NCBI GenBank assembly: GCA_007922305.1
Contig: ML677328.1
Location: forward strand, 7,338,540-7,402,539
DNA length: 64,000 nucleotides
DNA from: Dermatemys mawii
Taxonomy: Eukaryota; Chordata; Testudines; Dermatemydidae
Direction: 5' to 3'
A program made the translations under genes and the position numbers. Of this stretch, positions 11,424-24,474 are shown piece by piece (position 1 is the stretch's first letter; each line of letters starts with the position of its first letter). The notes below the pieces were generated by a model. That model did no database searches, was not told the origin of the DNA, and saw nothing but the letters and a program-made list of their open reading frames with translations.

Positions 11424-12558
11424 TATTAGTCTACTGACAAGGTGGTGTTAATTTGCTCAGTTTCACTCTCTGCACCTGAAGTTATATGTTCCATATACAG
11501 CATAACATCTTTGGAAGTGGTAAAAGTATAAGTACCTCACCCAATATCAATTCTCAACTTCGCTAGGAACAAAAAAGTATTAACGAAGCCCAAAAGAACA
11601 AAGGCATTTTTATATCAATAAAAGTTCAGTGTCTTTTCACCAGAAGACGTGAGTTATCAGGGGAAAATCCCAGAAAAAAATCTTTGCACTTAATTTCTCC
11701 AGTTTGTTGCACAGCTCAAAAAGCAATTTCTTTCATATACTAAGATGCAGGGCAACAGAACTCTGAATAGAGGTTTCTGACCCATGTTTTTTCTTGATTG
11801 GAAGAGGAATAATAGCAGCAAACTGAAGAGGGGATGGAAATATCTGTGGATTTAAAACTTGCAATAGCTATATCTGTGTGGAAATATTGCAGCTGGTACC
11901 AGAAACGATATCCTACAGTATGATTATTTTTCCTTCTTAATGTAATGTCTATTACATCAATTTTTGCTTTGAGGATTTGATTTTTCTTATTCAGTACAAT
12001 AACTGCAACCTGTGAATTCCAGTTCTGAGATTGTCTCTCTCATACACGCAAGTCACGAGCCACGCACTTGAGATGTTATCTTTTTGCAGTTGCAACTTTC
12101 AAGTTGCAAATTTTCAAATCTATGTGGTGGGGTTTTTATTTTTGCTCTCATGTCAGAATATATTTCATTAGCCAAGTTGCCACAATTTTCATTGGGAAAA
12201 AGAACTAAAAAATATGTCCCAAGAGCACAACTTTCACTGCCTTCTTTCTGAGAAGCAATTTCACAGAGCTCAGAAAAAGGTATCCTGATGCTCCAGTTTT
12301 AGCACAGACTGATTACAAAATAAAAATGAGAACTCACCATACATTTATGGAGACACAGTATAGAAACATTTGCAGAAAGGGGTCCAAACTGTCTATTAGG
12401 AATTCTGTATCTTCTCAAAGAAGGTTTTCTGCCAACAGACAATGTCTGAAATTTACAGTAACTGACCCACCTTGACAGATTATCAGGTAATTTAGTTGTC
12501 TTGGTATCTGTAAATGATGGCTCAGTAATACAGAAAAAATCAATTTTAGATAGAAGTG
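11424..12558. other. Unassigned non-coding stretch
   Basis: No exon or repeat is recognised. Confidence 0.45.
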
Positions 12559-13490
12559 CAGGGGTGAAAGGGACCTCGAGGGGCTATCTAGTCCAGTCTC
12601 TTGCACCGAGGAAGGACCAAGTACATCTAGACTATCCATGACAAGTGTTTGTTCAACGTGTTCTTAAAAATCTCCAAATATGGGGATTTCACAACATCTC
12701 TTGAGAGCCTATTCCAGTGTTTAACTATCTTTTATAGTTAGTCTAGGTTTTAAGAAAAACGCTCTAAATTTCCTTGCTGCAGATTAAGCCCATTACTTCT
12801 TGCCCTAACTTCCATGGACATAGAGAACAACTGATCACCATCCTTTTTATAAACAGCCTTTAAAATATTTGAAGACTATTATCAGGTCCCCTTTCAGTCT
12901 TCTTTTCCCATGACATATCCACTTTTTGAACCTTTCATCGTAGGTCAGATTTTCTAAACTTTTTTGTGTGAGTTGCTCTTCTCTGGACTCTCACGCTAAT
13001 TTGTCCATATCTTTCCTAAAGCGTGGCACCCAAAATTGGGCACAGTACTCCACCTAAGACCTCATCAGTGCCAAGTGGAGCAGGACAATCACCTCCTGTG
13101 TCTTACCTACAATATTCCTGTTAATACACTCCAGAATTATATTAACTTTCTTTGCAATTGCAGCACATTGTTATCTAGCCAGTTATTCACCATTTTGTAG
13201 TTGCACATTTGATTTTTCCTTCCTAAGTGCAGTACTCTGCACTGTCTTCACTGAATTTCATCTTGTTGATTTCAAACCATTTCTCTAATATTTCAGGTTC
13301 CTTCTCAATTCTAATCCTGTCCTCCAAAGTACTTGCAACTCCCCTCCCAGCTTGGTGTAATCTATAAATTTTATAAGCACACCTTCCATTCCATTATCCA
13401 AGTCATTGATGAAAATGTTCAGTAGTACCGACGTAAGACAAAGTCCTGTGGGACCCCACTAGATGCATCCTCCCAATTTGAGAGCGATAT
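12559..13490 (-). mobile_element. CR1 LINE 3' end
   Basis: On the minus strand this is the 3' third of a CR1 element ending at the low-coordinate side. Diagnostic blocks read on the plus strand are 'gggacctcgaggggctatc' near 12570, 'ttctctggactctcacgc' near 12975 and 'ggcacagtactccacct' near 13040, all in the expected CR1 order. The region corresponds to the C-terminal reverse transcriptase and 3' UTR, with many stops. It is a typical 5'-truncated insertion. Confidence 0.88.
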
Positions 13491-14553
13491 TCATTTTTTA
13501 AAAAGTTTTGTAAGATCAATATTGGACCCAAAAGTTTTGATTTCTTCCTCTAAATGAGATGTTTTACTTGGTCTGAAATATCTTTTTCAGAATATTGTTT
13601 TGCAGGAAATTTTGTTTGTTTGTTTTTGCTCAAACACCTCCCTCCCCGTTTTTTGAAATCATGCAAGTTCCTATGAAATAGAAAAATTGGTTCCCACCCA
13701 GCTCTAGTTGTCACACACTATAATTTACTCATTCTGCTTCACTCTGTCTTTTCTTCAAGTAGAGTGTTCTGAACTGGATAGAAAACGATTCAATTGGATT
13801 GTCCAGGTGAGCATCACAGTTACAAGGTGAGCTGTATTTTAGACCTCTTTGTAGTCCCTTCTCCAGTGCACTCTGCATGTGGCAGGCTTGGCTTCCTTCT
13901 AATCTCTTAAAGGTGGAATGATGCAGAACAAGCCTTCCTGGACTGAATCTCTGGGTTGTCCCAGCCACCCCTTGTTTCCCAATCATATAAACTTAAGATG
14001 TCTAACTGTGCTTGGCACCTGCAAGAAAACTTCTCTCCTAGAACTTGTGACCAGCAGATAATCAAAATGACTCCAAATAGTTTTACCTAAACATATATAT
14101 TGTTTAGTCATGAAAAGGAACATAAGGGGAGAAAAAGTTAAAACAACAAAAGACTGGCATGCCTGTTTATCTAATCTTATCCCTTCCTTGCCAGGTCTGA
14201 GAAATTCCACTCAGTCCAGGCCCCTTACTAGGTGGGGCAGAGAGCCCTGCATCAGTTTCCCTCTTTCGGTATCTTTCCTTGAGCTCCTGCCAGCTTCCCA
14301 CCCACATTTCTTCTCTAGGAAGGGGGTTTTAACAGTTTAATGCCCCTTTGAGCCTAAGTTCCAGCCTTGAGAACATAAATTTGTTAATGTGACTGAAGAC
14401 AAAGTAGATAGGCATTTCCTGTGTTATCAGGTATCTTAAGGAACTTTGGTATTCTCTCTGTCCTTTCATTTCTAGCTTGTGCTCCCTTACTGTCTCCATA
14501 AAGCCTCCTTTGATTTAACTCCTTGTAGTCAGACAGAATAAGATGAACAGAGG
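13491..14553. other. Unassigned non-coding stretch
   Basis: No gene is recognised. Opposing open frames at 13729-14340 look like chance. Confidence 0.45.
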
Positions 14554-15335
14554 TGTCAGGATTGCCTCCCCACTCTGAACTCTAGGGTACAGATGTGGGG
14601 AACCGCATGAAAAAAGAAATAACCCCCCCAAGCTTATTTTACCAGCTTGGGTTAAAATGTTTTTTCCCAGAACACAACTTCTTCTGTATCTGGACCTGGT
14701 ACACTGCCACCACCAAACTAGGTTTAGGGTAGTTTGGGACCCTTCTTTCCCTTTCCACTAACCCCCCAAACTTCTTCCTTCCTTGGGAAGCTTGAGAGAA
14801 AAAAAACAAACCTCGCCTGCTCCTGCGAGACGTGCCCGATCCAAAACCAGGATCTCACACAATGAAAAACAAGCAGTCAGCTTCTTAAAAGAAAGATTTT
14901 AATAAAAGAAAGAAAAGAAAGGAATAAATCTCTTATAACCATCAATGGAACAGCATCTACCATAATCAACAAAAGGATTCAGAAACCAAACCTCTCCCCC
15001 GAGGCAACTTTCTCCCACTGTTGATATCTCTGCTGAAGCTTACAATCTCAAGAAGCACCCAGCCAACACTCACCACTGAGAACCCTCGAAGTGATAAAAA
15101 GAAGGTAAACTTACTGACTACAATACTTGATAGAATCTTATAGTTCCAGTGAAAGACATAGCTGTGTTCATCCCATAGCCGAGGTGAACAGAGAGAGACC
15201 CAGAGAGAAACTGAAACTTAAAATCCTTTGTCTCGTGAGGAATTTCTCATTGGTCAGTTGTCCACCTCTCAGGTTACCTTTAGCTTAACCCCTTACAGGT
15301 AAACACTAATTCTAGGTTACTTCACACTTCTGACA
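14554..15335 (-). mobile_element. Solo LTR, TGTCATAA family (copy 1)
   Basis: A 782-bp solo long terminal repeat lies in minus orientation. On the plus strand it opens TGTCAGGATTGCC and closes ACTTCTGACA, giving TG...CA termini. The 5-bp sequence AGAGG stands on both sides (14549-14553 and 15336-15340) and is a perfect target duplication. There is no internal retroviral sequence, so the provirus was probably lost by recombination between its two LTRs. A 5-bp duplication fits spuma/ERV-L-like or Gypsy-like integrases; the class cannot be settled from the LTR alone. Confidence 0.9.
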
Positions 15336-15879
15336 AGAGGTATATGCAATATCCATAAAAATAATAAAGATTTATCTTTTTTGAGCTAGAAGATCACAAG
15401 GTAAGATCTACTATGCAAATCCAGTATTGTGTTTTATAGATTCACTGTTTGGCATATGTAAAGTCTAAAATATTAATAAAAGAGTCAGATATACAAAATA
15501 AATCGTTGGTGGGGAGAACAATATCCCCCTGTCTGAGCAAGAGATAAGTTTGTAATCATAATTACTTGCCAATGCTCTATCTGGAGCTGCTTTTGGAATT
15601 TTAGAATTGGAGAGGTTGGAAGACATACATCAAGCAGTTCTTGTCCACTTTTAGATTAGAGTTTCTGCTCCTAGTAACCACTATGTCAGAAATTACCTCA
15701 TGAATCAAAGGACCTTGCACTTGTGCTATGATTAAGAGAGCTATGTATGGTCTTCTCCATCTGTGGAAAATTCTTTACATCATTTATTTAATGTCCATTC
15801 ATCTATCTGACCATCCATTCTATTGTGCTATTCTCCTAATTTTGGGCTTCTGGGACAGATCATTCTTTCTATATTGTGC
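15336..15879. other. 544-bp spacer between inverted LTRs
   Basis: AT-rich sequence without a recognised gene, primer-binding site or retroviral domain. It is ordinary flanking DNA rather than proviral sequence. Confidence 0.6.
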
Positions 15880-16676
15880 TGTCATAAATATAAAGTAGCC
15901 TAGAATTAGTGTTTATCTGTAAGGGGTTAAGCTAAAGGTAACCTGAGAGGTGGACAACTGACCAATGAGAAATTCCTCACGAGACAAAGGATTTTGAGTT
16001 TCAGTTTCTCTCTGGGTCTCTCTGTTCTGTTCAACTCGGCTATGGGATGAATCACAGCTATTTCTTTCACTGTAACTATAAGTTTTTATCAAGTACTGTA
16101 GTCAGTAAGTTTACCTTCTTTTTATCACTTGGAGGGTTCTCAGTGGTGAATGTTGGCTGGGTGCTTCTTGAGATTGTAAGCTTCAGCAGAGATATCAACA
16201 GTGGGAGAAAGTTGCCTCGGGGGAGAGGTTTGGGTTCTTGATTCTTTTGTTGATTATGGTAGATGCTGTTCTATTGATGGATATAAGGGATTTATTCCTT
16301 TCTTTTTTTCTTTTATTAAAATCTCTCTTTTAAGAATCTGACTGCTTGTTTTCCATTGTGTAAGATCTTGGTTTTGGATTGGGCACAGGATCAGGCGAGG
16401 CTTTTCTCTCAAGCTTCGCAGGGAGGGAATAAGTTTGGGGGTTTTGTGGAAAGAGAAAGAGGGGCTTCAAGTGGCCCATGTCCAATAGTTCTTGAGACAT
16501 TCTCACTTGATGGTGGCGGCATACCAGTCCAGACACAGAAGAAGTTGTGTTCTGGGGAAAAAACATTTTAACCCAAGCTGGTAAAATAAGCTGCGGGGGT
16601 GGGAGGGTTACTTCTTTTTTCATGCGGTTCCCCACATCTGTACCCTAAAGTTCAGAGTGGGGAGGCAATCCTGACA
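15880..16676 (+). mobile_element. Solo LTR, TGTCATAA family (copy 2)
   Basis: A 797-bp solo LTR in plus orientation, from TGTCATAAATATAAAG to GCAATCCTGACA. The flanks TGTGC (15875-15879) and TGTGT (16677-16681) are a 5-bp target duplication with one later change. A CCAAT box sits in 'gaccaatgag' near 15960 and an ATTAAA polyadenylation signal in 'ttttattaaaatc' near 16313. It faces copy 1 across the 544-bp spacer. Confidence 0.9.
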
Positions 16677-18044
16677 TGTGTCTTGTTCAAAACTTCTATA
16701 TCCCCTCAGCTTTTCCTGTTCTGACCCCTTAGATGCTTGACTGTCAGATCTTACCATCACTGTTTGATTCTTTAAGTGTGGAAGACAGTTAAAATAATTT
16801 TTGTGTAGCATGAATTCCATCTGTCTCAAGTAGAATTATTAAATATTGAGCAAAGCTGAATATTCCAGAGATTCAGAAAACTGAGAAAAGTTGAGTAACA
16901 CTTATGTCCTAACCTTGAGAGGACCCAGTGATTACTACTCCTTGATGTGAATGACTGATAATTAGGCAGCCATCACCTTATTACATTTATTCTCGTTCTT
17001 GTTTTCTCAGACAGTGTGGCAATAACTACCTTGCATTTTACAATAACTCATAAGTACAAGGAAAACAATATTTTCATAACACCTTATTGACTACAGAAAG
17101 AGAGATCTCTTGTGGTTTTCCACATATAAGAATAAGATGTATGTCCTGCGGGTATATCCTTGTCAACCAGTAATAATGCCCTTCCTTCAATAGTATCTAC
17201 TGCAGAGCAGCATGGCAAACTTCTGGTATGTTACAGCATTATTTTTATCTAAATTCTGAAGCCCTTATTCCCCACCTCTCCGCGCCCCCCGCCACCACCA
17301 TCCCCGGGAAGCTGGAGTAGAATTTGTTGCTATTACTCAGTCACTACTTTAAATATTGTATAAATATTACTGCTTTAATCAGACTCCCCCAAAGAAATTA
17401 TCTGTTATCCTTTGAAATAGAGGACTATGTTTTAAAGAGAAGGGCTGAGTTCCAGACTTATAAGATTCTGAATAATTCATATAGGGTGGAGGAAGAAAAC
17501 AAATCTTATCCTGCCTCTAGGTCAAAGGTGTTCGAAAATTGCATATGTATTTTCATATTTCTGAAAAATAAAAAATGAATGCATATATTTATGTTGCCTT
17601 TTTTGACTTGTTGAAGCAGAAGTTTTAAATAGGCTAAGAAAATGCCTGCTAGTCATTAATGCTGTTCGCCATTTCTCTCTTTAATGCCGTTAGGTTTCTA
17701 AGAACTTGTGATATGTACTAGAATTGCCTGCACTAAAAGTTCATTTCTTCAAATAATAGGTATATCAGTTTCAGAGTAACTGCACCTCTACCCCTCCTCC
17801 CTCCACAGAGTCCTTTCCAGGAGTGTCCAGGCAGGTCTCAGGACTCCAATCACTTCCACCCCCATTTGTAGTGACTCTTGTCACACTGCGGATGTTAAGG
17901 GGGCATAGTCCCCTACCATCCATTGAGATATTGCCAGTCAGCCAGCTCCTGTTCATTGGATTTGGACTGATTCTGCCAACTCACTTGACATTATCAAATG
18001 ATAAAGACTTCTGGATAATAGTTTCACGTAGTGATCTAGGCTTA
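16677..18044. other. Unassigned non-coding stretch
   Basis: No exon or repeat is recognised. A short C-rich run lies near 17270-17300. Confidence 0.45.
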
Positions 18045-18124
18045 GCTCTTCAAAGGTATTTAGGGACCTAACTCATGAAATCAGTGGAAATTAAGCACCT
18101 AAATACCTTTGAGGATTTGGACCT
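18045..18124. repeat. Near-palindromic 'tcaaaggtatttag' repeat
   Basis: The arm 'cttcaaaggtatttaggga' is mirrored by 'cacctaaatacctttgagg' around a centre reading 'aaatcagtgga'. Related sequence recurs at 54720-54975. Confidence 0.65.
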
Positions 18125-18320
18125 TAGAGCTTAAAGGGCTTTTTACCACATCTCAGTTCACGAGCCAAAATACTGGTGTTGGTGAAAAGGGCGCTATTGG
18201 TTGGGTTGATTTCACATTTGGTAAATTATTTTCTGGTTTAGGAGTTTAGGAGTCAGAAGTATCTGCTTTATTGACTTATTTTTTTCCTGGACTATTTTTA
18301 ATTGATAGCAAAGGGGTCTC

Positions 18321-18455
18321 GATTCTGAATCAGGAAAATATTTAAGCACTTGCTTAAGTCCATCTCAATTCAAGAAAGCACTTAAGTTGTGCTTAACTTT
18401 CAGCACAGGTTGAAGTGCTTGTCCAAATAAGGATGCTTTCCTGAATCAGGGCCTA
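18321..18455. repeat. Near-palindromic 'aatcagga' repeat
   Basis: The left end 'ctgaatcaggaaaatattt' mirrors the right end 'gctttcctgaatcaggg'. Nested 'cttaag' motifs lie between. It is the same family as 11274-11423. Confidence 0.65.
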
Positions 18456-18743
18456 CGGTGGCCATTTTGTTAGTGTATTATATATTGAGATAAATACCAA
18501 ACAATACAATCTACAATACAGACTTATATGTAAATACGCACCTCAGTTCACTTGCAATGGATGTACACTCCCACCATGTTTGAATTTGACTCTATATGCA
18601 AATTAAAAATGTAAGAGAATCCAAACTCACTCTGATTTAAGAAACAACATCTTTGCACTGCAAGGGTAGTAGAATTGTGGGATGTGCAGGGATGGAAAGC
18701 AGAATGGCAATGGCTGAGAACCAGGTTCCTAGAACTATCCTGC

Positions 18744-18799
18744 CTGTTTTGATCTACCTGGCTTTTTATAAGGTTGCTGACCACTCTGGTATCTGAGCA
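18744..18799. repeat. Direct repeat, copy A of an unrecognised family
   Basis: A block of about 55 bp (core 'gatctacctgg...ctgaccactctggtat') recurs in the same orientation at 19542-19594 with a few changes. I do not recognise the family. Confidence 0.7.
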
Positions 18800-19541
18800 C
18801 CCCCAGCGAAAATTAAACATATTAGACATATACACACGCACACACTATTTATTTAAATGTATGCTTGGTTATGTTGTTTACTTCAAAGCAGTGAAGTAGC
18901 TAGCAATTTATAGTCTGAACACAGCCTGTCAAACTCACAGTGAGGCCTTAATCTCACAAGACAAGCATGTCACTAACACAGTATGATCAGTAACAGTTGG
19001 TGCACCAGTTATATTGAAAGATCTAGCTATATTTTAATAAAGGGCCTGCTGAAGTACCATAAAAATACTACTAGTTCCTAAGAAATATTATCACCAGGAA
19101 ATTACAACTGTTTTGAACATGGGATATGCCTGCTTACACCTATGCCTCTAAGGTCTGTAGAAGAGGATATTAAAATCCAGAGGCATTTAGTTGTTTACTT
19201 ATTGTTACATATGGTACTGTGGCGAACCTCAATCTCTTGTTGTATATATACACACATATTACACACAAAACTCTATATTAGAACATTATTAAGGTTGAGA
19301 AGTCAGGCATTCAAGATAGAACATAACAGAATTTTGCATGTGCAACCTTAACTCAGCCTCCTTATGTTTATGCATTATGATACGGTGGTTACATTACAGG
19401 ATCACATACTATTTTGTCTCACAGGAACCCTGGTTCCTTCACTTCAACAGGATTGACCTGCTCTAGGAATAAATTAGGACTGTTCAGTGAAGGAGGCTGT
19501 TGTCTAGAAAGCTGTCTGACAAAAATCCATCTTTCAACCCT
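18800..19541. other. Unassigned stretch between direct repeats
   Basis: AT-rich sequence with no gene recognised. Confidence 0.45.
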
Positions 19542-19594
19542 CTGTTTCGATCTACCTGGTTTTATAAGATTGCCGACCACTCTGGTATTGAGCA
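19542..19594. repeat. Direct repeat, copy B
   Basis: Second copy of the block at 18744-18799, about 800 bp away. Sequence on either side does not match between the copies. Confidence 0.7.
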
Positions 19595-20863
19595 TCCTCA
19601 TCTTTCAACTCTGTTTCCATAGAGACAAGTCTATTTATGCAAGTTCTGCAGCATTCACCAAGATTTTACACTCGGAGTCCAACTGGGCAACTGTGACTAA
19701 AGTTGGTGAAAACCCAGTGGCACTGCATGCATAAGTGCTAGGCAGCAGGAATAAAGGTTGTTACAGTATGTTTCTAGTTCTATTACCTGGGTTAACATGC
19801 CAATATGACTTCAATAAATCAAAGGGTACATGTTTAGAATAAAGGTGTTTTGTTTTTTGAAGGACTTTTTGAGTAGATGAATTTAACTGGTTTTTTGCGA
19901 GTTCAAATGGTAGAACAGTACCCAAGGAAATGTTTTGAAAAGTAGGTCAATTATTTTAATTATAACCAGACAGGCAAACTAAGGGAAGACTAGCCCCTTT
20001 CAGATTATGGTTTACTTTTTTAAGCTGTTAGTGAAAAAACCCCAAGGTTTCTAAGCAACGTATTAATGCAATAGTTCAATGTATCTTGCTCACTGCATTA
20101 GCTGTTGGTATTTGCTTGAGTTATCCCCTGCAGCTATGTCATATCAGGGTAAGATTTGTGTAGCTCTCACAATCTGAACAGTTTTGGTCAGTTATAGAAT
20201 TGGATGGGGGATCCCTGATGAAAACCCAGAGTGCTTCAGAAAGTCTACTGTTAGTCTTCAAGGGTGATTTTCTAGAAATAGGATAAAATACACGTCTAGC
20301 ATTCTAACTTAATTTATAGTAATCTCTATATGCACTACAAATGTAATGCAACCCCCTACTTGAGACCCACCAGCTTCTGGAGCTCTGGTCTGAGCCTCTA
20401 GGAGGCACTACCAAGAAGACTTCAGATAAGATAAATGCCAAAGCACTTTGACCCTATTTCCAGAGTGCTTGTGGTCAGGGGTGGGGACAGAAGAAAACAG
20501 ACACCTTATGGGGCCGATAGGGAGCCTTCTTCCTGGGGTGATCTCAACAAGCAGCACACTGGACTAATGACAAGCCAGGGCAGCACAACCCCGAGCAAGT
20601 TAACAGGGCAAGGGGCAGCCTCGTTTTACACAAAGGAAGAGAGATTGGAGTTTGGAAACTGGGAGAGAGCCCACCTGGCTTAGAGATAGTCTTTGCTGAA
20701 TTCTCTCTTCCCTTAAAGCGTTTTTTTTTTTTTCTCTCTTGTAATGAGGTCATCTGAGGCTTGTCTCTCTTTGGGGCAGCGGGGATCCTCATTACCTCAC
20801 TAAGTTTGGGAGGAGGTCTAGCAGGGAATTAGTCTGGCCACAGGAGTCTTCCTCCATGGCCTT
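19595..20863. other. Unassigned non-coding stretch
   Basis: No gene is recognised. The composition turns more GC-rich after 20400, and a T run lies at about 20720-20733. Confidence 0.45.
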
Positions 20864-21540
20864 TGTGAAGGCAAAAATAATAGTTAGTCATCAGCCCGGG
20901 CCCTAGTCAGGGTGGGGAGTCAGGGACTCAGGCCCTCAGGCAGGGGCTGAGCAACAAAGTTTATTAACAGTGAGCCCAGGCCCTGGGTCCAAAGGCCTGA
21001 GAGAGGGGGGGAGTCTGACACCTGCAAGTCCCTCCCACCCACTGCATCCCAGCCGGGGCCCTAGCAGTGGCAGAAAACCTGCTGCTGTGTCAGTGGGGAT
21101 CCTGACTGCAACACACTGACGTGGGCTCTGGCACTGCTGCAGCCAGACTCTGGTCGGCTGTCCCCAGGCTACCTCCAGACTCCCCTTCTTGAGTACCTGG
21201 GCCAGGGTGGTGTCCTCAGGGGGTCCAACACCCAGGGTTCCTCGGGATCGCTGGTGCGGGGCAGGCTCAGCCAATCCTCCTCGTAGCTGGGCTGGGGCAG
21301 GCCCGGCCCGGCCAGGCCAATGCTTGGGTCTGCCACAGGTTGCTGAGGTTTCCCAACCGGGAGGTAGACCGGAGGCATCTAGTCTCCCCGGCAGCTGCTC
21401 TCCCAGTGAGCTCTGGGGTTGGGCCTTTATACTTCCTGTGTCACGCCTGACCCCCTGAGGGGAAGGCTCAGAGCTCTCTGGCTCTGCCCACTCTGATGTC
21501 TGGAGGGGCTCGTCTCTCTCTGGGATGGCGGGGAGTCACA
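20864..21540 (-). mobile_element. GC-rich LTR-like element
   Basis: On the minus strand it starts TGTGACTCCCCGCC (at 21540) and a candidate end reads GCCTTCACA (at 20864), giving TG...CA termini. A minus-strand TATAAAG lies at about 21428-21434, some 110 bp from the start. An AATAAA polyadenylation signal lies in 'aagtttattaac' near 20958-20966. Promoter upstream of polyadenylation signal within one unit is the layout of an LTR. A clear target duplication was not found, so the low-coordinate boundary is tentative. Short open frames on both strands here reflect GC content. Confidence 0.6.
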
Positions 21541-24474
21541 CCGCCTCACTGCAGCTCTGCTCTGAGATTTTAGGTGCATGGATCAGGCAGCTCCAGTACT
21601 ACAGTGATCGGCACCAAAGGGGGAAACAGAATTCCAACCTATTATTAACAACCTGGTATTAGCAACCAAGAACTACCTGAAACCCCAGAAAGATGCCAGA
21701 CTAGGGACACCAGTGAACACAGTTGGAATCAGGAGAAGACCCTGCCCCATATAGAAAAAGGAAGGTTTAAGCAGGCCAATACCCCAATTCTGCAACACTC
21801 CATTGGAAGAGGCACAACCTGCACCATGCCATCTGCCTCAGAAAGCTGCCAGGGATTTGGTTTATTTACAGATTACTAATAAATCTTAATCCCTTCCTTC
21901 CTCAGATCCTATTTCCCTGTAAATTCCTCCCTCTACTCCCAGTTACACTGTTATTTTGGAGAAGTATTTTTTTTGCTGGTGTTTGTTTTATTTGCGTTAT
22001 TTTTCCCTGTGGGCTTTACACTCCTTGCCAGCTTGTGGTATAATAACGGACTTCTCAAGGGTCAGCAGCCTTGTGTGTCTGGCACAATAAAGAGTCACTT
22101 TGAGTGGAGGCACAAGGTATCAAGAAAATGAACTCAGAACCTGACCCACACAAGGATAGAGGAGAAAATATTCCAAATATTGGTGATAGCAAACACAAAG
22201 GAGAGAAAAGAGGAGGTAGAGAAATGTCTACACAGATTATAATGAAATTATCTCCTCCTCCTTTTCATACTCGGCTACTTCTCTGTAGAGGCCTATGGCA
22301 GTCCCTACATTTTGTGTTTTTAAGTTGTTTAAACATAGACTGCATCAGTTTATCTTCAGTTATTTTTTTGTTAGACCAGTTAGTGAAAATTAGGATTGCT
22401 TGATAAATGCGTATCTGGATAACTAGGTTTGAGTTATCAGCAGTCTCAAATATGAATGAAAGTGAATACTTAAAATTAAAGTGAACACAATTGTCATGAA
22501 AGATACCTGGTCGGCAGCACTTTAACTGGAATGAGTGTTCAGTCCCTATGTCCATCCCCCTCTGCTGAGACCGTTCCTCAAAATGTACGAGGGGATTTGT
22601 GATGTGCACATTTTTCCAATGGAAATTGCTGAAGAACACCAACACATTTTTTGCACAAGCCTCTGCATGGCCATCAGATGGTTTCAACTTTACTCATTAA
22701 AGACCTGAGACAGAGCCGAAGAAACACCGAAGGATGAAAAGCTCCCATAGTCACTACCATGAACCACACAGTCCTCACATAATATCCCAGTACTGCTACA
22801 AGCAGTTTTTAGACTCTGGCTTTCTCTGCTCTGACCATTATAAAAAAGCCTTATTAATACCCTGGCTGAAAATGTTCTAACCGCTCTAAGAAACAGGTCA
22901 TTTTACAGATAGAGAACCAATGACCCATATAAAAGTTTATGCAGTCTAAATTCAGTCTTGGAGATAAGCAGTAAGATTCACAACTATTAAGGCAATATAC
23001 AAAATTCCTTGTCCTTAACTATCCCATGCAGTTAGCCAGATCAAAACACTTTTGTTCTAATCAGGTAGCATAATGCATTTAACAGCAACCCCCAAAGAAG
23101 ATATAAATCACCACCTTTTACTTTAATGGAGGAAGAAAGTCTGTGATTTTGTGATTAACCATACATGCCACCAAGTGGGGAGGATTTCTTATGGGAGGGA
23201 TGACTCACATGTAGAATCAGATCTATAGTAAAAGATGCATAAAAAGCGCTAAGCAAAAAAAAAAAAAAGCGCTAAGCAATACCATTTGGTTTAAAAATAG
23301 CAGCAGATTGTGTTCTATAGCTGTGAAGATGCCTTGGGACCCTGATGGAATAATACAATCATAGACTCTACGTTAAGGTGAGCAAGGTAACTATTCTATC
23401 ATATCATCCACAAACAACTCACAGGGGAGAAAGATTGCAGAAGGATTTTAGTTAGTTCATGATATACAGAATATTGCACAAAATCAGAACAGTCTCTCAT
23501 GTAAATTGCCTTCTGATTGTTTACTGTTAATAATTGCTTAGCAGTACTCTCACTTTGACTGGATGTACAACTGAATACTGATGGTTAAAGATTAATTCAT
23601 ACTATTACTGCTGGTAGAAAGAAAGATGTTTTAATAGACTAAAATTACCAGGAAAGGTGTGGGGGAGAATGACTGAAGATAAGATAATAGAATGCATACT
23701 GGAAAGTCAGTGCCCTGTGAAACATCGAATTTATCAACTTATCACTAGTAATTACAGAGAAGCAACCTGGTCTGAAAAAGCTAAGTGTGCACAATGGATC
23801 ATTTCATCCCAGCTTGTGTAGATATTAAGTAACTTAAGGTATCCATTTAGAAACATCACTTTTACTTTTTCAAAAATACAGTACTAAACATGTAAGGCCC
23901 TAGCCTATAATGCTTATTCATGCAAGTAGACCGTGACTTCAGTGGAACTGCTCACATGAATAAGGATTATATCAGTTAGGGTTTGCAGGGTTATAGCTGT
24001 ATTTCCAACCACTTTCTAGCATTTCTGAAGTGTTATGTTAAAGCTCAGTCTTAAGAATTAATATATACAGGAACCGAAACTTTCCAAGAGTCTTTTAACA
24101 GAGCTACAAAAGCTATTGTAGTATAGTTCTAATAAATGTAATATTAAGTAATCAGAACATGCTAAAGCCAGATGGCCTGAACTTTCAAATATGACCACTC
24201 ATTTAAGGTGCCTCAATATTTGGATGTCCAATTTTGAAAAATTGGGTCTGATCTTTATAAGTTCTGCAAATCCACAGCATCCATTGACATCAATAGTAGA
24301 TACAGGCACTCAGCACCTCCGCAAATCCATCCCAAAGCGTCTTAAGTTTGGAACCAAAATATTGAAGCACGACAAATCAGTACTCATTTTTGAATTTTTT
24401 GTCTTTATTACTACTAGGAAAATTGACTCTGTATGGGACTCATCCAGAACCCCCTGAAGTCCATAGAAAGGCTT
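21541..24474. other. Unassigned stretch with minor repeats
   Basis: No exon is recognised. A minus-strand open frame of 140 codons at 22265-22687 has no domain I can name. At 23241-23279 the 14-mer AAAAGCGCTAAGCA occurs twice around an A run. Near 23895-23985 is a weak near-palindrome like that at 8836. Confidence 0.45.

Noticed and set aside
22265..22687. 140-codon minus-strand open frame
   Set aside because: AT-rich composition and no recognisable domain. Not called a gene.
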